64,000 nucleotides of DNA from Hyperoplus lanceolatus (lineage: Eukaryota; Chordata; Actinopteri; Uranoscopiformes; Ammodytidae): positions 1 to 64,000 of the forward strand of contig JAMBYZ020000028.1 of NCBI GenBank assembly GCA_026929865.2. Reading direction: 5' to 3'. Numbering within the stretch: the first letter of the stretch is position 1; every line of letters starts with the position of its first letter. The notes beneath the pieces are model-generated. The model was not told the DNA's origin and ran no database searches. It saw only the letters and a list, made by a program, of their open reading frames with translations. Shown piece after piece: positions 50,000 through 62,206 of the stretch. A program made the position numbers and the translations under genes.

Positions 50000-50284
50000 T
50001 GACCTCATGGGGTGACCTCATGGGGTTGTGAACTTTGACCCTGGAGTTGAATGACTCTGGAATAACAGGGCGTTTTTTTAAATTGAATCCAAAATCATAT
50101 TAATTCTCTCATATTTTCAATATCGAGTGGGCTTTTATTCTGAAACCCACATCAGAATGTCCTGAAACTTTGTGTGTGGCCTCTTGGGGCCGTGAACTAT
50201 GACCCTGGAGGGGAATTTTCTGGAATAACAGGGCGTTTTTTTTTATTGAAATCGAAATCATATCTAATTCGTCTCATATTTTCA
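50000..50284 (-). repeat. Inverted block, intact
   Basis: 285 bp; 4649 bp from its counterpart at 45351. Confidence 0.95.
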
Positions 50285-51268
50285 AAATTAGATAATTTTT
50301 TGGATTCAATTAAAAAAAAAATTCCCTGTTATTCCAGAGTCATTCCACTCCAGGGTCATAGTTCAAAACCCCATGAGGTCCCCCAAGAAGTTTCAGGACA
50401 TTCTGATGTGTAGTTTCAAAATAAAAGCCCACTAGATATTGAAAATATGAGAGAAATTAGATATGATTTTGGATTCAATTTTTAAAAAAAACTCCCTGTT
50501 ATTCCAGAGTCATTCCACTCCAGGGTCATAGTTCACGACCCCATGAGGACACACAAAAAGTTTCAGGACATTCTGATGTGTAGTTTCAGAATAAAAGCCC
50601 ACTAGATATTGAAAATATGAGAGAAATTAGATATGATTTTGGATTCAATTTAAAAAAAAAAAAACGCCCTGTTATTCCAGAGTCATTCCACTCCAGGGTC
50701 ATAGTTCACAACCCCATGAGGTCACCCAAGAAGTTTCAGGACATTCTGATGTGTAGTTTCAAAATAAAAGCCCACTAGATATTGAAAATATGAGAGAAAT
50801 TAGATATGATTTTGGATTCAATTTAAAAAAAACGCCCTGTTATTCCAGAGTCATTCCACTCCAGGGTCATAGTTCACGACCCCATGAGGCCACACAAAAA
50901 GTTTCAGGACATTCTGATGTGTAGTTTCAGAATAAAAGCCCACTAGATATTGAAAATATGAGAGAAATTAGATATGATTTTGGATTCAATTTTTAAAAAA
51001 ACGCCCTGTTATTCCAGAGTCATTCCACTCCAGGGTCATAGTTCACAACCCCATGAAGCCACACAAAAAGTTTCAGGATATTCTGATGTGTACTTTCAAA
51101 ATAAAAGCCCACTTGATATTGAAAATATCAGAGAAATTAGATATGATTTTGGATTCAATTTAAAAAAAAACACCCTGTTATTCCAGAGTCATTCCACTGC
51201 AGGGTCATAATTCACAACCCCATGAGGTCACACAAGAAGATTCAGGACATTCTGATGTGTACTTTCCA
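50285..51268 (+). repeat. Forward tract, n = 6 (A1, B, C, B, D, E)
   Basis: 984 bp; duplicate of 45636-46617. Confidence 0.94.
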
Positions 51269-51473
51269 GGGGGGTGGGGGGGGTCCTCATGGGGTTGTGG
51301 ACGGGCCTGGGGTTTAGGACTCTGGGTTTTTTTGGGCCGGATTGGGAGGGGTTATCTCTTTTTTCTCATATTTCCATTTCCATGGGTTTTTTCTAAAATA
51401 AAATCCCCTAAATTTAATTGGTGTTACATAATGAATAAAAGCCGCAATTGATATTGAAAATATCCAGATGTAA
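51269..51473 (-). repeat. G-rich, corrupted inverted block
   Basis: About 205 bp where the 4.65-kb duplicate has an intact 287-bp block (46618). Traces remain (cctcatggggttgtgg, actctgg, ctcatattt), between G/T-rich pieces that do not match the monomer. Later bases return to aataaaagc and gatattgaaaatat in the forward sense. Confidence 0.82.
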
Positions 51474-52791
51474 ATCAAAGATATGTTTTTGGATTCAATT
51501 TTAAAAAAACGCCCTGTTATTCCAGAGTCATTCCACTCCAGGGTCATAGTTCACGACCCCATGAGGCCACACAAAAAGTTTCAGGACATTCTGATGTGTA
51601 GTTTCAGAATAAAAGCCCACTAGATATTGAAAATATGAGAGAAATTAGATATGATTTTGGATTCAATTTATAAAAAAACGCCCTGTTATTCCAGAGTCAT
51701 TCCACTCCAGGGTCATAGTTCACGACCCCATGAGGCCACACAAAAGTTTCAGGACATTCTGATGTGTAGTTTCAGAATAAAAGCCCACTAGATATTGAAA
51801 ATATGAGAAAAATTAGATATGATTTTGGATTCAATTTAAAAAAAAAATGCAATGTTATTCCAGAGTCATTCCACTCCAGGGTCATAGTTCACAACCCCAT
51901 GAGGTCCCCCAAGAAGTTTCAGGACATTCTGATGTGTAGTTTCAAAATAAAAGCCCACTAGATATTGAAAATATGAGAGAAATTAGATATGATTTTGGAT
52001 TCAATTTAAAAAAAAACGCCCTGTTATTCCAGAGTCATTCCACTCCAGGGTCATAGTTCACGACACCATGAGGTCCCCCAAGAAGTTTCAAGGACATTGT
52101 GATGTGTAGTTTCAGAATAAAAGCCCACTAGATATTGAAAATATGAGAGAAATTAGATATGATTTTGGATTCAATTTAAAAAAAACGCCCTGTTATTCCA
52201 GAGTCATTCCACTCCAGGGTCATAGTTCACAACCCCATGAGGTCACCCAAGAAGTTTCAGGACATTCTGATGTGTAGTTTCAAAATAAAAGCCCACTAGA
52301 TATTGAAAATATGAGAGAAATTAGATATGATTTTGGATTCAATTTTAAAAAATTGCCCTGTTATTCCAGAGTCATTCCACTCCAGGGTCATAGTTCACGA
52401 CCCCATGAGGCCACACAAAAAGTTTCAGGACATTCTGATGTGTAGTTTCAGAATAAAAGCCCACTAGATATTGAAAATATGAGAGAAATTAGATATGATT
52501 TTGGATTCAATTTTTAAAAAAACGCCCTGTTATTCCAGATTCATTCCACTCCAGGGTCATAGTTCACAACCCCATGAAGCCACACAAAAAAGTTTCAGGA
52601 TATTCTGATGTGTACTTTCAAAATAAAAGCCCACTTGATATTGAAAATATCAGAGAAATTAGATATGATTTTGGATTCAATTTTTAAAACACCCTGTTAT
52701 TCCAGAGTCATTCCACTGCAGGGTCATAATTCACCAAACCCCATGAGGTCACACAAGAAGATTCAGGACATTCTGATGTGTACTTTCAGGG
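51474..52791 (+). repeat. Forward tract, n = 8 (B, B, A, A, C, B, D, E)
   Basis: 1318 bp. gacaccat at 52061 pairs with 47492. The last E has accaaaccccatg. Confidence 0.93.
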
Positions 52792-53093
52792 TGACCTCAT
52801 GGGGTGACCTCATGGGGTTGTGGACTTTGACCCTGGAGTTCGAGACTCTGGAATAACAGGGCGTTTTTAGAATTGAATCCAAAATCATATCTCATTTTAT
52901 ATTTTATATTTCAAGTGTTTTTATCTGGGTTTTTGTGTGAAACTACACCGATCCCCAAAATGTCCTAGCTTTGTGTGTTTGGCCTCAGGGTGTAGGTTAT
53001 GACCCCTGGAGGTTCCCTTTCTGGAAGTAATTTTGGACAGGGCGTTGTGTTTTTAATTGCGAAATCATATCTAATTCGGTCGTCATATTTTCA
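52792..53093 (-). repeat. Inverted block, decayed
   Basis: 302 bp. The tail-to-tail joint is clean, then indels accumulate from about 52890 (tatattttatattt, ccgatccccaaaatg, gaagtaattttgg) to a distorted head junction. Confidence 0.85.
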
Positions 53094-53917
53094 AAATTAA
53101 GATAATTTTTGATTCAATTAAAAAAAAAAAACGCCCTGTTATTCCAGAGTCATTCCACTCCAGGGTCATAGTTCACAACCCCATGAGGTCCCCCAGAGAG
53201 TTTCAGGACATTATGATGTGTAGTTTCAAAATAAAAGCCAACTAGATATTGAAAATATGAGAGAAATTAGACATGATTTTGGATTCAATTTAAAAAAACG
53301 CCCTGTTATTCCAGAGTCATTCCACTCCAGGGTCATTGTTCACAACCCCATGAGGTCCCCCAAGAAGTTTCAGGACATTCTGATGTGTAGTTTCAGAATA
53401 AAAGCCCACTAGATATTGAAAATATGAGAGAAATTAGATATGATTTTGGATTCAATTTAAAAAAAAACGCCCTGTTATTCCAGAGTCATTCCACTCCAGG
53501 GTCATAGTTCACGACCCCATGAGGCCACACAAAAAGTTTCAGGACATTCTGATGTGTAGTTTCAGAATAAAAGCCCACTAGATATTGAAAATATGGAGAG
53601 AAAGTAGTTATGATTTTGGATTCAATTTAAAAAAAAACGCCCTGTTATTCCAGAGTCATTCCACTCCAGGGTCATAGTTCACAACCCCATGAGGTCACCC
53701 AAGAAGTGTCAGGACATTCTGATGTGTAGTTTCAAAATAAAAGCCCACTAGATATTGAAAATATGAGAGAAATAAGATATGATTTTTTGGTTTCAATTTT
53801 AAAAAAACGCCCTGTTATTCCAGAGTCATTCCACTCCAGGGTCATAGTTCACGACCCCATGGAGGCCACACAAAAAGTTTCAGGACATTCTGATGTGTAG
53901 TTTCAGAATAAAAGCCC
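53094..53917 (+). repeat. Forward tract, ~5 monomers (A, A, B, C, B)
   Basis: About 824 bp with scattered single-base insertions; the last B stops inside aaagccca, where it meets the next block. Confidence 0.88.
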
Positions 53918-54070
53918 ATGGGGTGACCTCATGGGATATTGAACTTAGACCCTGCAGAGTAGGAATATCTGGAATGACATGGCATTTTGGAAATTCAATC
54001 AAAATCATATCTGAGAATGGACTTTTATTCTGAAACTACATATCAGAATGTCTGAAACTTGTGTGTGGCC
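53918..54070 (-). repeat. Inverted block, decayed, with shifted breakpoints
   Basis: It joins at aaagcccatgggg rather than tttcaggg, with no E monomer before it, and leaves at gtgtgtggcccgttattcc instead of the head-to-head point. Confidence 0.75.
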
Positions 54071-55900
54071 CGTTATTCCAGAGTCACTGCTAGGGTCTAC
54101 AGAAATTTTTCTGGACATCCCTTATGAGGTCACCCAAGAAGTGTCAGGACATTCTGATGTGTATCGGGGTTTCATATCAATTAAAGCTCATAGATTTTCA
54201 AAATATGAGAGAGAAATTAGATATGATTTTGGATTCAAATTAAAAAAAAATGCCCTGTTATTCCAGAGTCAGTTCCACCCCAGGGTCATAGTTCACGACC
54301 CCATGAGGTCCCCCAAGAAGTCTCCAGGGACATTCTGATGTGTAGTTTCAGAATAAAAGCCCACTAGATATTGAAAATATGAGAGAAATTAGATATGATT
54401 TTTGGATTCAATTTTAAAAAAAACGTCCTGTTATTCCAGAGTCATTCCACTCCAGGGTCATAGTTCACGACCCCATGAGGCCACAAAAAGTTTCAGGACA
54501 TTCTGATGTGTAGTTTCAGAATAAAAGCCCACTAGAATATTGAAAATATGAGAAAAATTAGATATGATTTTGGATTCAATTTAAAAAAAAAAACGCCCTG
54601 TTATTCCAGAGTCATTCCACTCCAGGGTCATGGATTCACGGCCCCATGCAGGTCACCCCAAAAGAGAGTTTCAGGGACATTCTGATGTGTAGTTTCAAAA
54701 TAAAATAGAGGCCCACTAGATATTGAAAATATGAGAGAGAAATTAGATATATGATTTTGGATTAAATTTTTAAAAAAACGCCCTGTTATTTCAGAGTAAT
54801 TCCACTCCAGGGTCATAGTTCGCGCCTCCATGAGGTCACACAAAAAGTTTCAGGACATTCTGATGTGTAGTTTCAGAATTAAAGCCCACTAGATATTGAA
54901 AATATGAGAGAAATTAGATATGATTTTGGATTACATTTTAAAAAAAAAAATGCCCTGTTATTCCAGAGTCATTCCATCTCCAGGGTCATAGTTCGACCCC
55001 ATGAGGCCCACACAACAGTTTCAGGACATTCTGATGTCTAGTTTCAGAATAAAAGCCCACTAGATATTGAAAATATGAGAGAAATTGGACATGATTTTGG
55101 ATTCAATTTAAAAAAAAAACGCCCTATTATTCCCAGAGTCATTCCACTCCAGGGTCATAGTTCACAACCCCATGAGGTCCCCCAAGAAGTTTCAGGAGAT
55201 TCTGATGTGTAGTTTCAAAATAAAATTCCCACTAGATATTGAAAATATCAGAGAAATTAGATAAGATTTTGGATTCAATTTTTAAAAAAAAACGCCCTGT
55301 TATTCCAGAGTCATTCCACTTCAGGGTCATATTTCACGACCCTCATAAGGTCACCCACAAAGTTTCAGGACATTCTGATGTGTGTAGTTTCAGAATATAA
55401 GCCCGCTAGATCTAGAAAATATGAGAGAAATTACATATGATTTTGGATTAAATTTTAAAAAAAAACGCCCTGTTATTCCAGAGTCATTCCACTCCAGGGT
55501 CGTGGATCTTCCGACCCCATGAGACCACACAAAAAGTTTCAGGACATTCTAATGTGTAGTTTCAGAATAAAAGCCCACTAGATATTGAAAATATGAGAAA
55601 TTAGATATGATTTTGGATTCAATTTTTAAAAAAACGCCCTGTTATTCCAGAGTCATTCCACTCCAGGGTCATAGTTCACAACCCCATGAGGTCCCACAAA
55701 AAGTTTACTAGGAGGTCATTTCTGATGTGTACTTTCAAAATAAAAGCCCACTAGATATTGAAAATATCAAGAAATTAGATATGATTTTGGATTCAATTTT
55801 TAAAAAAACGCCCTGTTATTCCAGAGTCATTCCACTCCAGGGTCATAGTTCACGACCCCATGAGGGATCACACAAAAAGTTTCAGGACATTCTGTATATG
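54071..55900 (+). repeat. Forward tract, ~11 decayed monomers
   Basis: Monomers are recognisable but carry many one- to ten-base insertions (aagtctccaggg, gaggtcatttctg, agagagtttcaggg). The change is scattered rather than type-specific. Confidence 0.85.
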
Positions 55901-56150
55901 TGGTATTCATGGGAGTAAAGCGCTTCTTGGGGTTTTGTGAACTTTGACCCTGGAGATTACATATGACTCTGGAAATATAAATTATTTTTTAAATTAATAA
56001 AATCATATTAATTTCTCTGTTATTTTCACAAATGAACTGTCTGAGTTCCACAACAGAGATGTCCTAGATCATGTGAGCCTCATGAGGTCATTCAACTATG
56101 TTTTAGGTATTTTCTGGAATGTGTAGAGTTTTTTTTAATTAAATGAAATC
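55901..56150 (-). repeat. Inverted block, strongly decayed
   Basis: Only islands are readable: gaactttgaccctggag, atgactctgg, atttctctgttattttca, gtcctag, cctcatgaggtca. Boundaries are approximate. Confidence 0.7.
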
Positions 56151-57177
56151 CTACTAGATATTGAAAATATTTTAAAAATTAGATGATGATTTTGGATTCA
56201 ATTAAAAAAAAAACGCCCTGTTATTCCAGAGTCATTCCACTTCCAGGGTTCATAGTCCCCCACGGCCCCATCAGGGATTTACCCAACAAGTTTCAGGACA
56301 TTCTGATGTGTAGTTTCAAAATTAAAGCCCACTAGATGTTAGAAAATATGAGAGAAATTAGGTATGATTTTGGATTCAATTTTTTAAAAAAACGCCCTGT
56401 TATTCCAGAGTCATTCCACTCCCAGGGTCATAGTTCACGACCCCATGAGGCCACACACAAAGTTTCAGGACATTCTGATGTCTAGTTTCAGAATAAAAGC
56501 CCACTAGATATTGAAAATATGAGAGAAATTAGATATGATTTTGGATTAAATTTAAAAAAAAAAACGCCCTGTTATTCCAGAGTCTTTCCCTTTCAGGGAT
56601 TCATGAGTTTCACGACCCCATGAGGTCACCCCAAAAAGTTTCAGGACATTCTAATGTGTAGTTTCAGGAATAAAAGCCCACTAGATATTGAAAATATAGG
56701 AGAGAAATTAGATACGATTTTGGATTCAATTTTTAATTTAAACGCCCTGTTTTTCCAGAGTCATTCCACTCCCAGGGTCGTAGTTCACGACCCCATGGGG
56801 TTCACCCAAGAAGTTTCAGGACATTCTGATGTGTACTTTCAGAATAGAAGCCCACTAGATATTGAAAATATGAGAGAAATTAGATATGATTTTGGATTCA
56901 ATTTTATAACCCTGTTATTTCAAAGTCATTCACCTCCAGGGTCATAGTTCACAACCCCATGAGGTCACCCAAGAAGTTTCAGGACATTCTGATGTGTAGT
57001 TTCAAAAATAAAAAGCCTTTAGATATTGAAAATTTAAGTGAAATTAGATATGTTTTAGAGCATAATTTTTAAAAAAAACCCTGTTATTTCAAAGTCATTT
57101 CTAACTCTAGGGTCATAATTAACATTTTTTGCAGTTCCTTTAGAAGACTCAGGACATTTCAATGTGCAGCTTTCACG
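56151..57177 (+). repeat. Forward tract, ~6 decayed monomers
   Basis: Insertions are common (ttccagggttcatag, catgagtttcacg). From about 57005 to 57177 similarity falls to short islands. Confidence 0.8.
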
Positions 57178-57480
57178 GTGGCCTCAGCAGGGGACCCTCA
57201 TGGGACAAGGACTATGTTGGGGTTAGAAATGACTCCCCCCTGAAGCGTTGTGAATCAAAAGCCATCACCCATCATAGCCCAATTCTCCATAAGCTCAATA
57301 TCAAGTTAGACATTCTAATTAAAATCTGAAAATCACACATCAAAATCTCCTGAAACCTGATGTGTAATGTGGGGTCGTAGTGCCTGACCCTGAAAGTGAA
57401 AGATTACTTCTGGAATAACAGGGGCGGCCCAAATTTTTTTGGTGAATCGGAAATCCTCTGGAATTTTGTCTCATATTTTC
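57178..57480 (-). repeat. Inverted block, most diverged in the window
   Basis: About 303 bp, close to normal length, yet only pieces match (tcatgggac, ctcaatatcaagt, cacacatcaaaatctcctg, ggaataacaggggcg) before a recognisable head junction. Preserved length with high divergence suggests age or poor base calls rather than replacement. Confidence 0.75.
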
Positions 57481-58300
57481 AAAAAATTAGATATGATTTT
57501 GGATTCAGATAAAAAAAAAAACGCCCTATTATTTCAAGTCATTCCACTCCAGGGTCATAGTTCACAACCCCATGAGGTCCCCAAGAAGTTTTCAGGACAT
57601 TCTGATGTGTAGTTTCAAAATAAAAGCCCACTAGATATTGAAAATATGAAAAGAAAGTAGATATGATTTTGGATTCAATAAAAAAAAAAACGCCCTGTTA
57701 TTCCAGAGTCATTCACTCCAGGTCTGCGTTCCACAACTTATGAGGTCCCCCAAGAAGTTTCAGGACATTCTGATGTGTAGTTTCAAAATAAAAGCCCACT
57801 AGATATTGAAAATATGAAAGAAATTAGATATGATTTTGGATTCAATTAAAAAAAAAACGCCCCTGTTTCCAGAGTCATTCCACTCCAGGGTCATAGTTCA
57901 CGACCCCATGAGGCCACACAAAAAGCTTCAGGACATTCTGATGTGTAGTTTCAGAATAAAAGCCCACTAGATATTGAAAATATGAGAGCAATTAGATATG
58001 ATTTTGGATTCAATTTTTTAAAAAAACGCCCTGTTATTTCAAAGTCATTCACACTCCAGGGTCATAGTTCACGACCCCATGAAAAATACTAAAAGTTTCA
58101 GGATATTCTGATGACTAGCGCTTTCAAAATAAAAGCCCACTTGATATTGAAAATATGAGAGAAATTAGATATGATTTCTGGATTCAATTTAAAAAAAAAA
58201 CGCCCTGTTATTCCAGAGTCATTCCACTGCAGGGTCATACTTCACAACCCCATGAGGTCACACAAGAAGATTCAGGACATTCTGATGTGTACTTTCAGGG
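57481..58300 (+). repeat. Forward tract, ~5 monomers (A1, A, B, D, E)
   Basis: About 820 bp with moderate damage; the D box is lost (gaaaaatactaaaag). The closing E is clean. Confidence 0.88.
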
Positions 58301-58606
58301 TGACCTCATGGGGTGACCTCATGGGGTTGTGAACTTTGACCCTGGAGTTGAATGACTCTGGAATAACAGGGGTTTTTTTAAATTGAATCAAAATCATATC
58401 TAATTCTCTCATATTTTCAATATCATGAGGTACTGTTATTCTGGAACTTCACATCAGAATATCAAACTGAACTTTTGTGTGGCCTCATGGGGTCGTGATA
58501 TGACTATGACCCTTGGAAGTGGAAATTTTCTGGAATAACAGGGCGTTTTTTTAGAGTGGATCGAGAAATCATATCAAATTTTCTCACTAGATATTTTAAG
58601 GAGTTG
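58301..58606 (-). repeat. Inverted block, decayed at the end
   Basis: I1 is clean to about 58424. I2 has insertions, and the head junction is replaced by ttctcactagatatttt. Confidence 0.85.
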
Positions 58607-58730
58607 AATTTTATTTTTATAAAAATTTTTCTATTGTTCTTCCGTTCTTCCGTTCTAGGTCTGGGGTTTGAGGCCCCTTAAAGACTTACACAAAAATTTT
58701 ATTTGAAATTTTAAAATTATTAAAAAATTC
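58607..58730 (+). repeat. Highly diverged forward monomer
   Basis: The faintest monomer in the window. attgttcttccgttc lies where tgttattccagagtc is expected, followed by aggtctggggtttgagg and acttacacaaaaa. It contains a doubled ttcttccg unit. Confidence 0.65.
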
Positions 58731-60928
58731 CCACTAGATATTGAAAATATGAGAAGAATTAGATATGATTTTGGATTCAATTAAAAAAAAACGCCCTGTT
58801 ATTCCAGAGTCATTCCACTGCAGGGTCATAATTCACAACCCCATGAGGTCCCCCAAGAAGTTTCAAGACATTCTGATGTGTAGTTTCAAAAATAAAAGCC
58901 CACTATATATTTAAAATATGAGAGAAATTAGATATGATTTTGGAGTCAATTTTTAAAAAAAACTCCCTGTTATTCCAGAGTCATTCCACTCCAGGGTCAT
59001 AGTTCACGACCCCATGAGGCCACACACAAGTTTCAGGACATTCTGATGTGTAGTTTCAGAATAAAAGCCCACTAGATATTGACAATATGAGAAAAATTAG
59101 ATGTGATTTTGGATTCAATTTAAAAAAAAAACGCCCTGTTATTCCAGAGTCATTCCACTCCAGGGTCATAGTTCACAACCCCTTGAGGTCCCCCAAGATC
59201 TTTCAGGACATTTCGATGTTTTTTTTTAAATAAAAAGCCCACTAGATATTGAAAATATGAGAGAAATTAGATATGATTTTTTGATTCAATTTTTAAAAAA
59301 AACTCCCTGTTATTCCAGAGTCATTCCACTCCAGGGTCATAGTTCACGACCCCATGAGGCCCCACACAAAGTTTCAGGACATGCTGATGTGTAGTTTCAG
59401 AATAAAAGCCCACTAGATATTGAAAATATGAGAAAAATTAGATATGATTTTGGATTCAATTAAAAAAAACGCCCTGTTATTCCAGAGTCATTCCACTCCA
59501 GGGTCATAGTTCACGACCCCATGAGGCCACACAAACAGTTTCAGGACATTCTGATGTGTAGTTTCAGAATAAAAGCCCACTAGATATTGAAAATATGAGA
59601 GAAATTAGATATGATTTTGGATTCAATTTAAAAAAAAAACGCCCTGTTATTCCAGAGTCATTCCACTCCAGGGTCATAGTTCACAACCCCATGAGGTCCC
59701 CCAAGAAGTTTCAGGACATTCTGATGTGTAGTTTCAAAATAAAAGCCCACTAGATATTGAAAATATGAGAGAAATTAGATATGATTTTGGATTCAATTTT
59801 TTAAAAAAACGCCCTGTTATTCCAGAGTCATTCCACTCCAGGGTCATAGTTCACGACCCCATGAGGCCACACAAAAGTTTCAGGACATTCTGATGTGTAG
59901 TTTCAGAATAAAAGCCCACTAGATATTGAAAATATGAGAGAAATTAGATATGATTTTGGATTCAATTTTTAAAAAAACGCCCTGTTATTCCAGAGTCATT
60001 CCACTCCAGGGTCATAGTTCACGACCCCATGAACCCACACAAAGTTTCAAGGTTTCAGGTTTTCTGATGTGTACTTTCGAAATAAAAGCCCACTTGATAT
60101 TGAAAATATCAGAGAAATTAGATATGATTTTGGATTCAATTTTTAAAAAAACGCCCTGTTATTCCAGAGTCATTCCACTCCAGGGTCATAGTTCACGACC
60201 CCATGAGTCCACAAACAAAGTTTCAGGACATTCTGATGTGTAGTTTCAGAATAAAAGCCCACTAGATATTGAAAATATGAGAAAAATTAGGTATGATTTT
60301 GGATTCAATTAAAAAAAAAAACGCCCTGTTATTCCAGAGTCATTCCACTCCAGGGTCATAGTTCACAACCCCATGAGGTCCCCAAGAAGTTTCAGGACAT
60401 TCTGATGTGTAGTTTCAAAATAAAAGCCCACTATATATTGAAAATATGAGAGAAATTAGATATGATTTTGGATTCAATTTTTAAAAAAACTCCCTGTTAT
60501 TCCAGAGTCATTCCACTCCAGGGTCTTAGTTCACGACCCCATGAGGCCACACACAAAGTTTCAGGACATTCTGATGTGTAGTTTCAGAATAAAAGCCCAC
60601 TAGATATTGAAAATATCAGAGAAATTAGATATGATTTTGGATTCAATTTTAAAAAAACGCCCTGTTATTCCAGAGTCATTCCACTCCAGGGTCATAGTTC
60701 ACAACCCCATGAGGTCCCCCAAGAAGTTTCAGGACATTCTGATGTGTAGTTTCAAAATAAAAGCCCACTAGATATTGAAAATATGAGAGAAATTAGATAG
60801 GATTTTGGATTAAATTTTTAAAAAAAAACACCCTGTTATTCCAGAGTCATTCCACTGCAGGGTCATAATTCACAACCCCATGAGGTCACACAAGAAGATT
60901 CAGGACATTCTGATGTGTACTTTCAGGG
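58731..60928 (+). repeat. Forward tract, ~13 monomers
   Basis: Order returns: a monomer with the PstI hexamer but an A box (58818, no inversion after it), then A, B and D types and a closing E at about 60855. Several copies share aactccctg and ctatatattgaaaat variants. Confidence 0.9.
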
Positions 60929-61214
60929 TGACCTCATGGGGTGACCTCATGGGTTTTGAACTTGACCTTGACTTTGGAGTTCAATCACTGGGGAATAACA
61001 GCGCGTTTTTTTAGAATTAATCCGAACTCATATCTAATTTCTCTCATATTTTCAATATCAAGTGGGCTATTAATTCTGAAACTACACATCATAATGTCCT
61101 GAAAGTCTTGTGTCTCACATGGGGTGGGTGAACCTATGACCCTGGAGTGGTTTTCTGGAATAACAGGGCGTTTTTATTGAATCTAAATCATATCTAATTT
61201 GTCTCATATTTTCA
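60929..61214 (-). repeat. Inverted block, slightly diverged
   Basis: 286 bp with both junctions. I1 reads gaacttgaccttgactttggag, which disrupts the usual gaactttgaccc. Confidence 0.92.
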
Positions 61215-62206
61215 AAATTAGATATGATTTTGGGTTCAATAAAAAAAAAAACGCCCTGTTATTCCAGAGTCATTCCACTCCGGGGTCATAGTTCACAACC
61301 CCATGAGGTCCCCCAAGAAGTTTCAGGACATTCTGATGTGTAGTTTCAAAATAAAAGCCCACTAGATATTGAAAATATGAGAGAAATTAGATATGATTTT
61401 GGATTCAATTTTTAAAAAAACGCCCTGTTATTCCAGAGTCATTCCAGTCCAGCGTCATAGTCCACGACCCCGAGGCCACCCAAACAGTTTCAGGACATTC
61501 TGATGTGTAGTTTCAGAATAAAAGCCCACTAGATATTGAAAATATGAGAGAAATTAGATATGATTTTGGATTCAATTAAAAAAAAAAACGCCCTGTTATT
61601 CCAGAGTCATTCCACTCCAGGGTCATAGTTCACAACCCCATGAGGTCACCCAAGAAGTTTCAGGACATTCTGATGTGTAGTTTCAAAATAAAAGCCCACT
61701 AGATATTGAAATATGAGAGAAATTAGATATGATTTTGGATTCAATTAAAAAAAAACGCCCTCTTATTCCAGAGTCATTCCACTCCAGGGTCATAGTTCAC
61801 AACCCCATGAGGTCCCCCCAAGAACTTTCAGGACTTTCTGATGTGTAGTTTCAAAATAAAAGCCCACTAGATATTGAAAATATGAGAGAAATTAGATATG
61901 ATTTTGGATTCAATTTTTTAAAAAACGCCCTGTTATTCCAGAGTCTTTAAACTCCAGGGTCATAGTTCACGACCCCATGAGGTCACCCAAGAAGTTTCAG
62001 GACATTCTGATGTGTAGTTTCAAAATAAGAGCCCATTAGATGATTGAAAACATGGAGAGAAATTAGATATGATTTTGGATTCAATTTTAAAAAAACGCCC
62101 TGTTATTCCAGAGTCATTCCACTGCAGGGTCAATTCTAACCCCTGTCAACAACAAGTCAAGTGGAATTTTGTCATACTAGAAGATCAGAATGTCCTGACC
62201 TTGGGG
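61215..62206 (+). repeat. Forward tract, n = 6 (A, B, C, A, C, E decayed)
   Basis: About 992 bp; first copy of the 1.25-kb repeat. The E monomer is clean to about 62132 and then garbled to 62206. Confidence 0.9.

Larger units (their letters stand above)
44560..52350 (+). repeat. 4.65-kb higher-order repeat, ~1.7 copies
   Basis: The copy from 44560 to about 47780 matches 49210 to about 52350. Offsets are 4648 at catgcgg (44963/49611), 4649 at the block starts and A1 tracts (45351/50000; 45636/50285), and 4569 at gacacc (47492/52061) after the shortened block at 51269. Confidence 0.9.

Noticed and set aside
51257-51547. Open frames on both strands over unusual G-rich sequence, possibly a unique gene fragment
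   Set aside because: The matching position in the 4.65-kb duplicate is an ordinary inverted block, and satellite islands remain, so this is a corrupted block.
58607-58730. Unique DNA or an inserted element between monomers
   Set aside because: Weak but ordered islands of the monomer (tgtt-ttcc, tctagg, acacaaaaa, ccactagatatt) run in the right order, so it is best read as a very diverged monomer.
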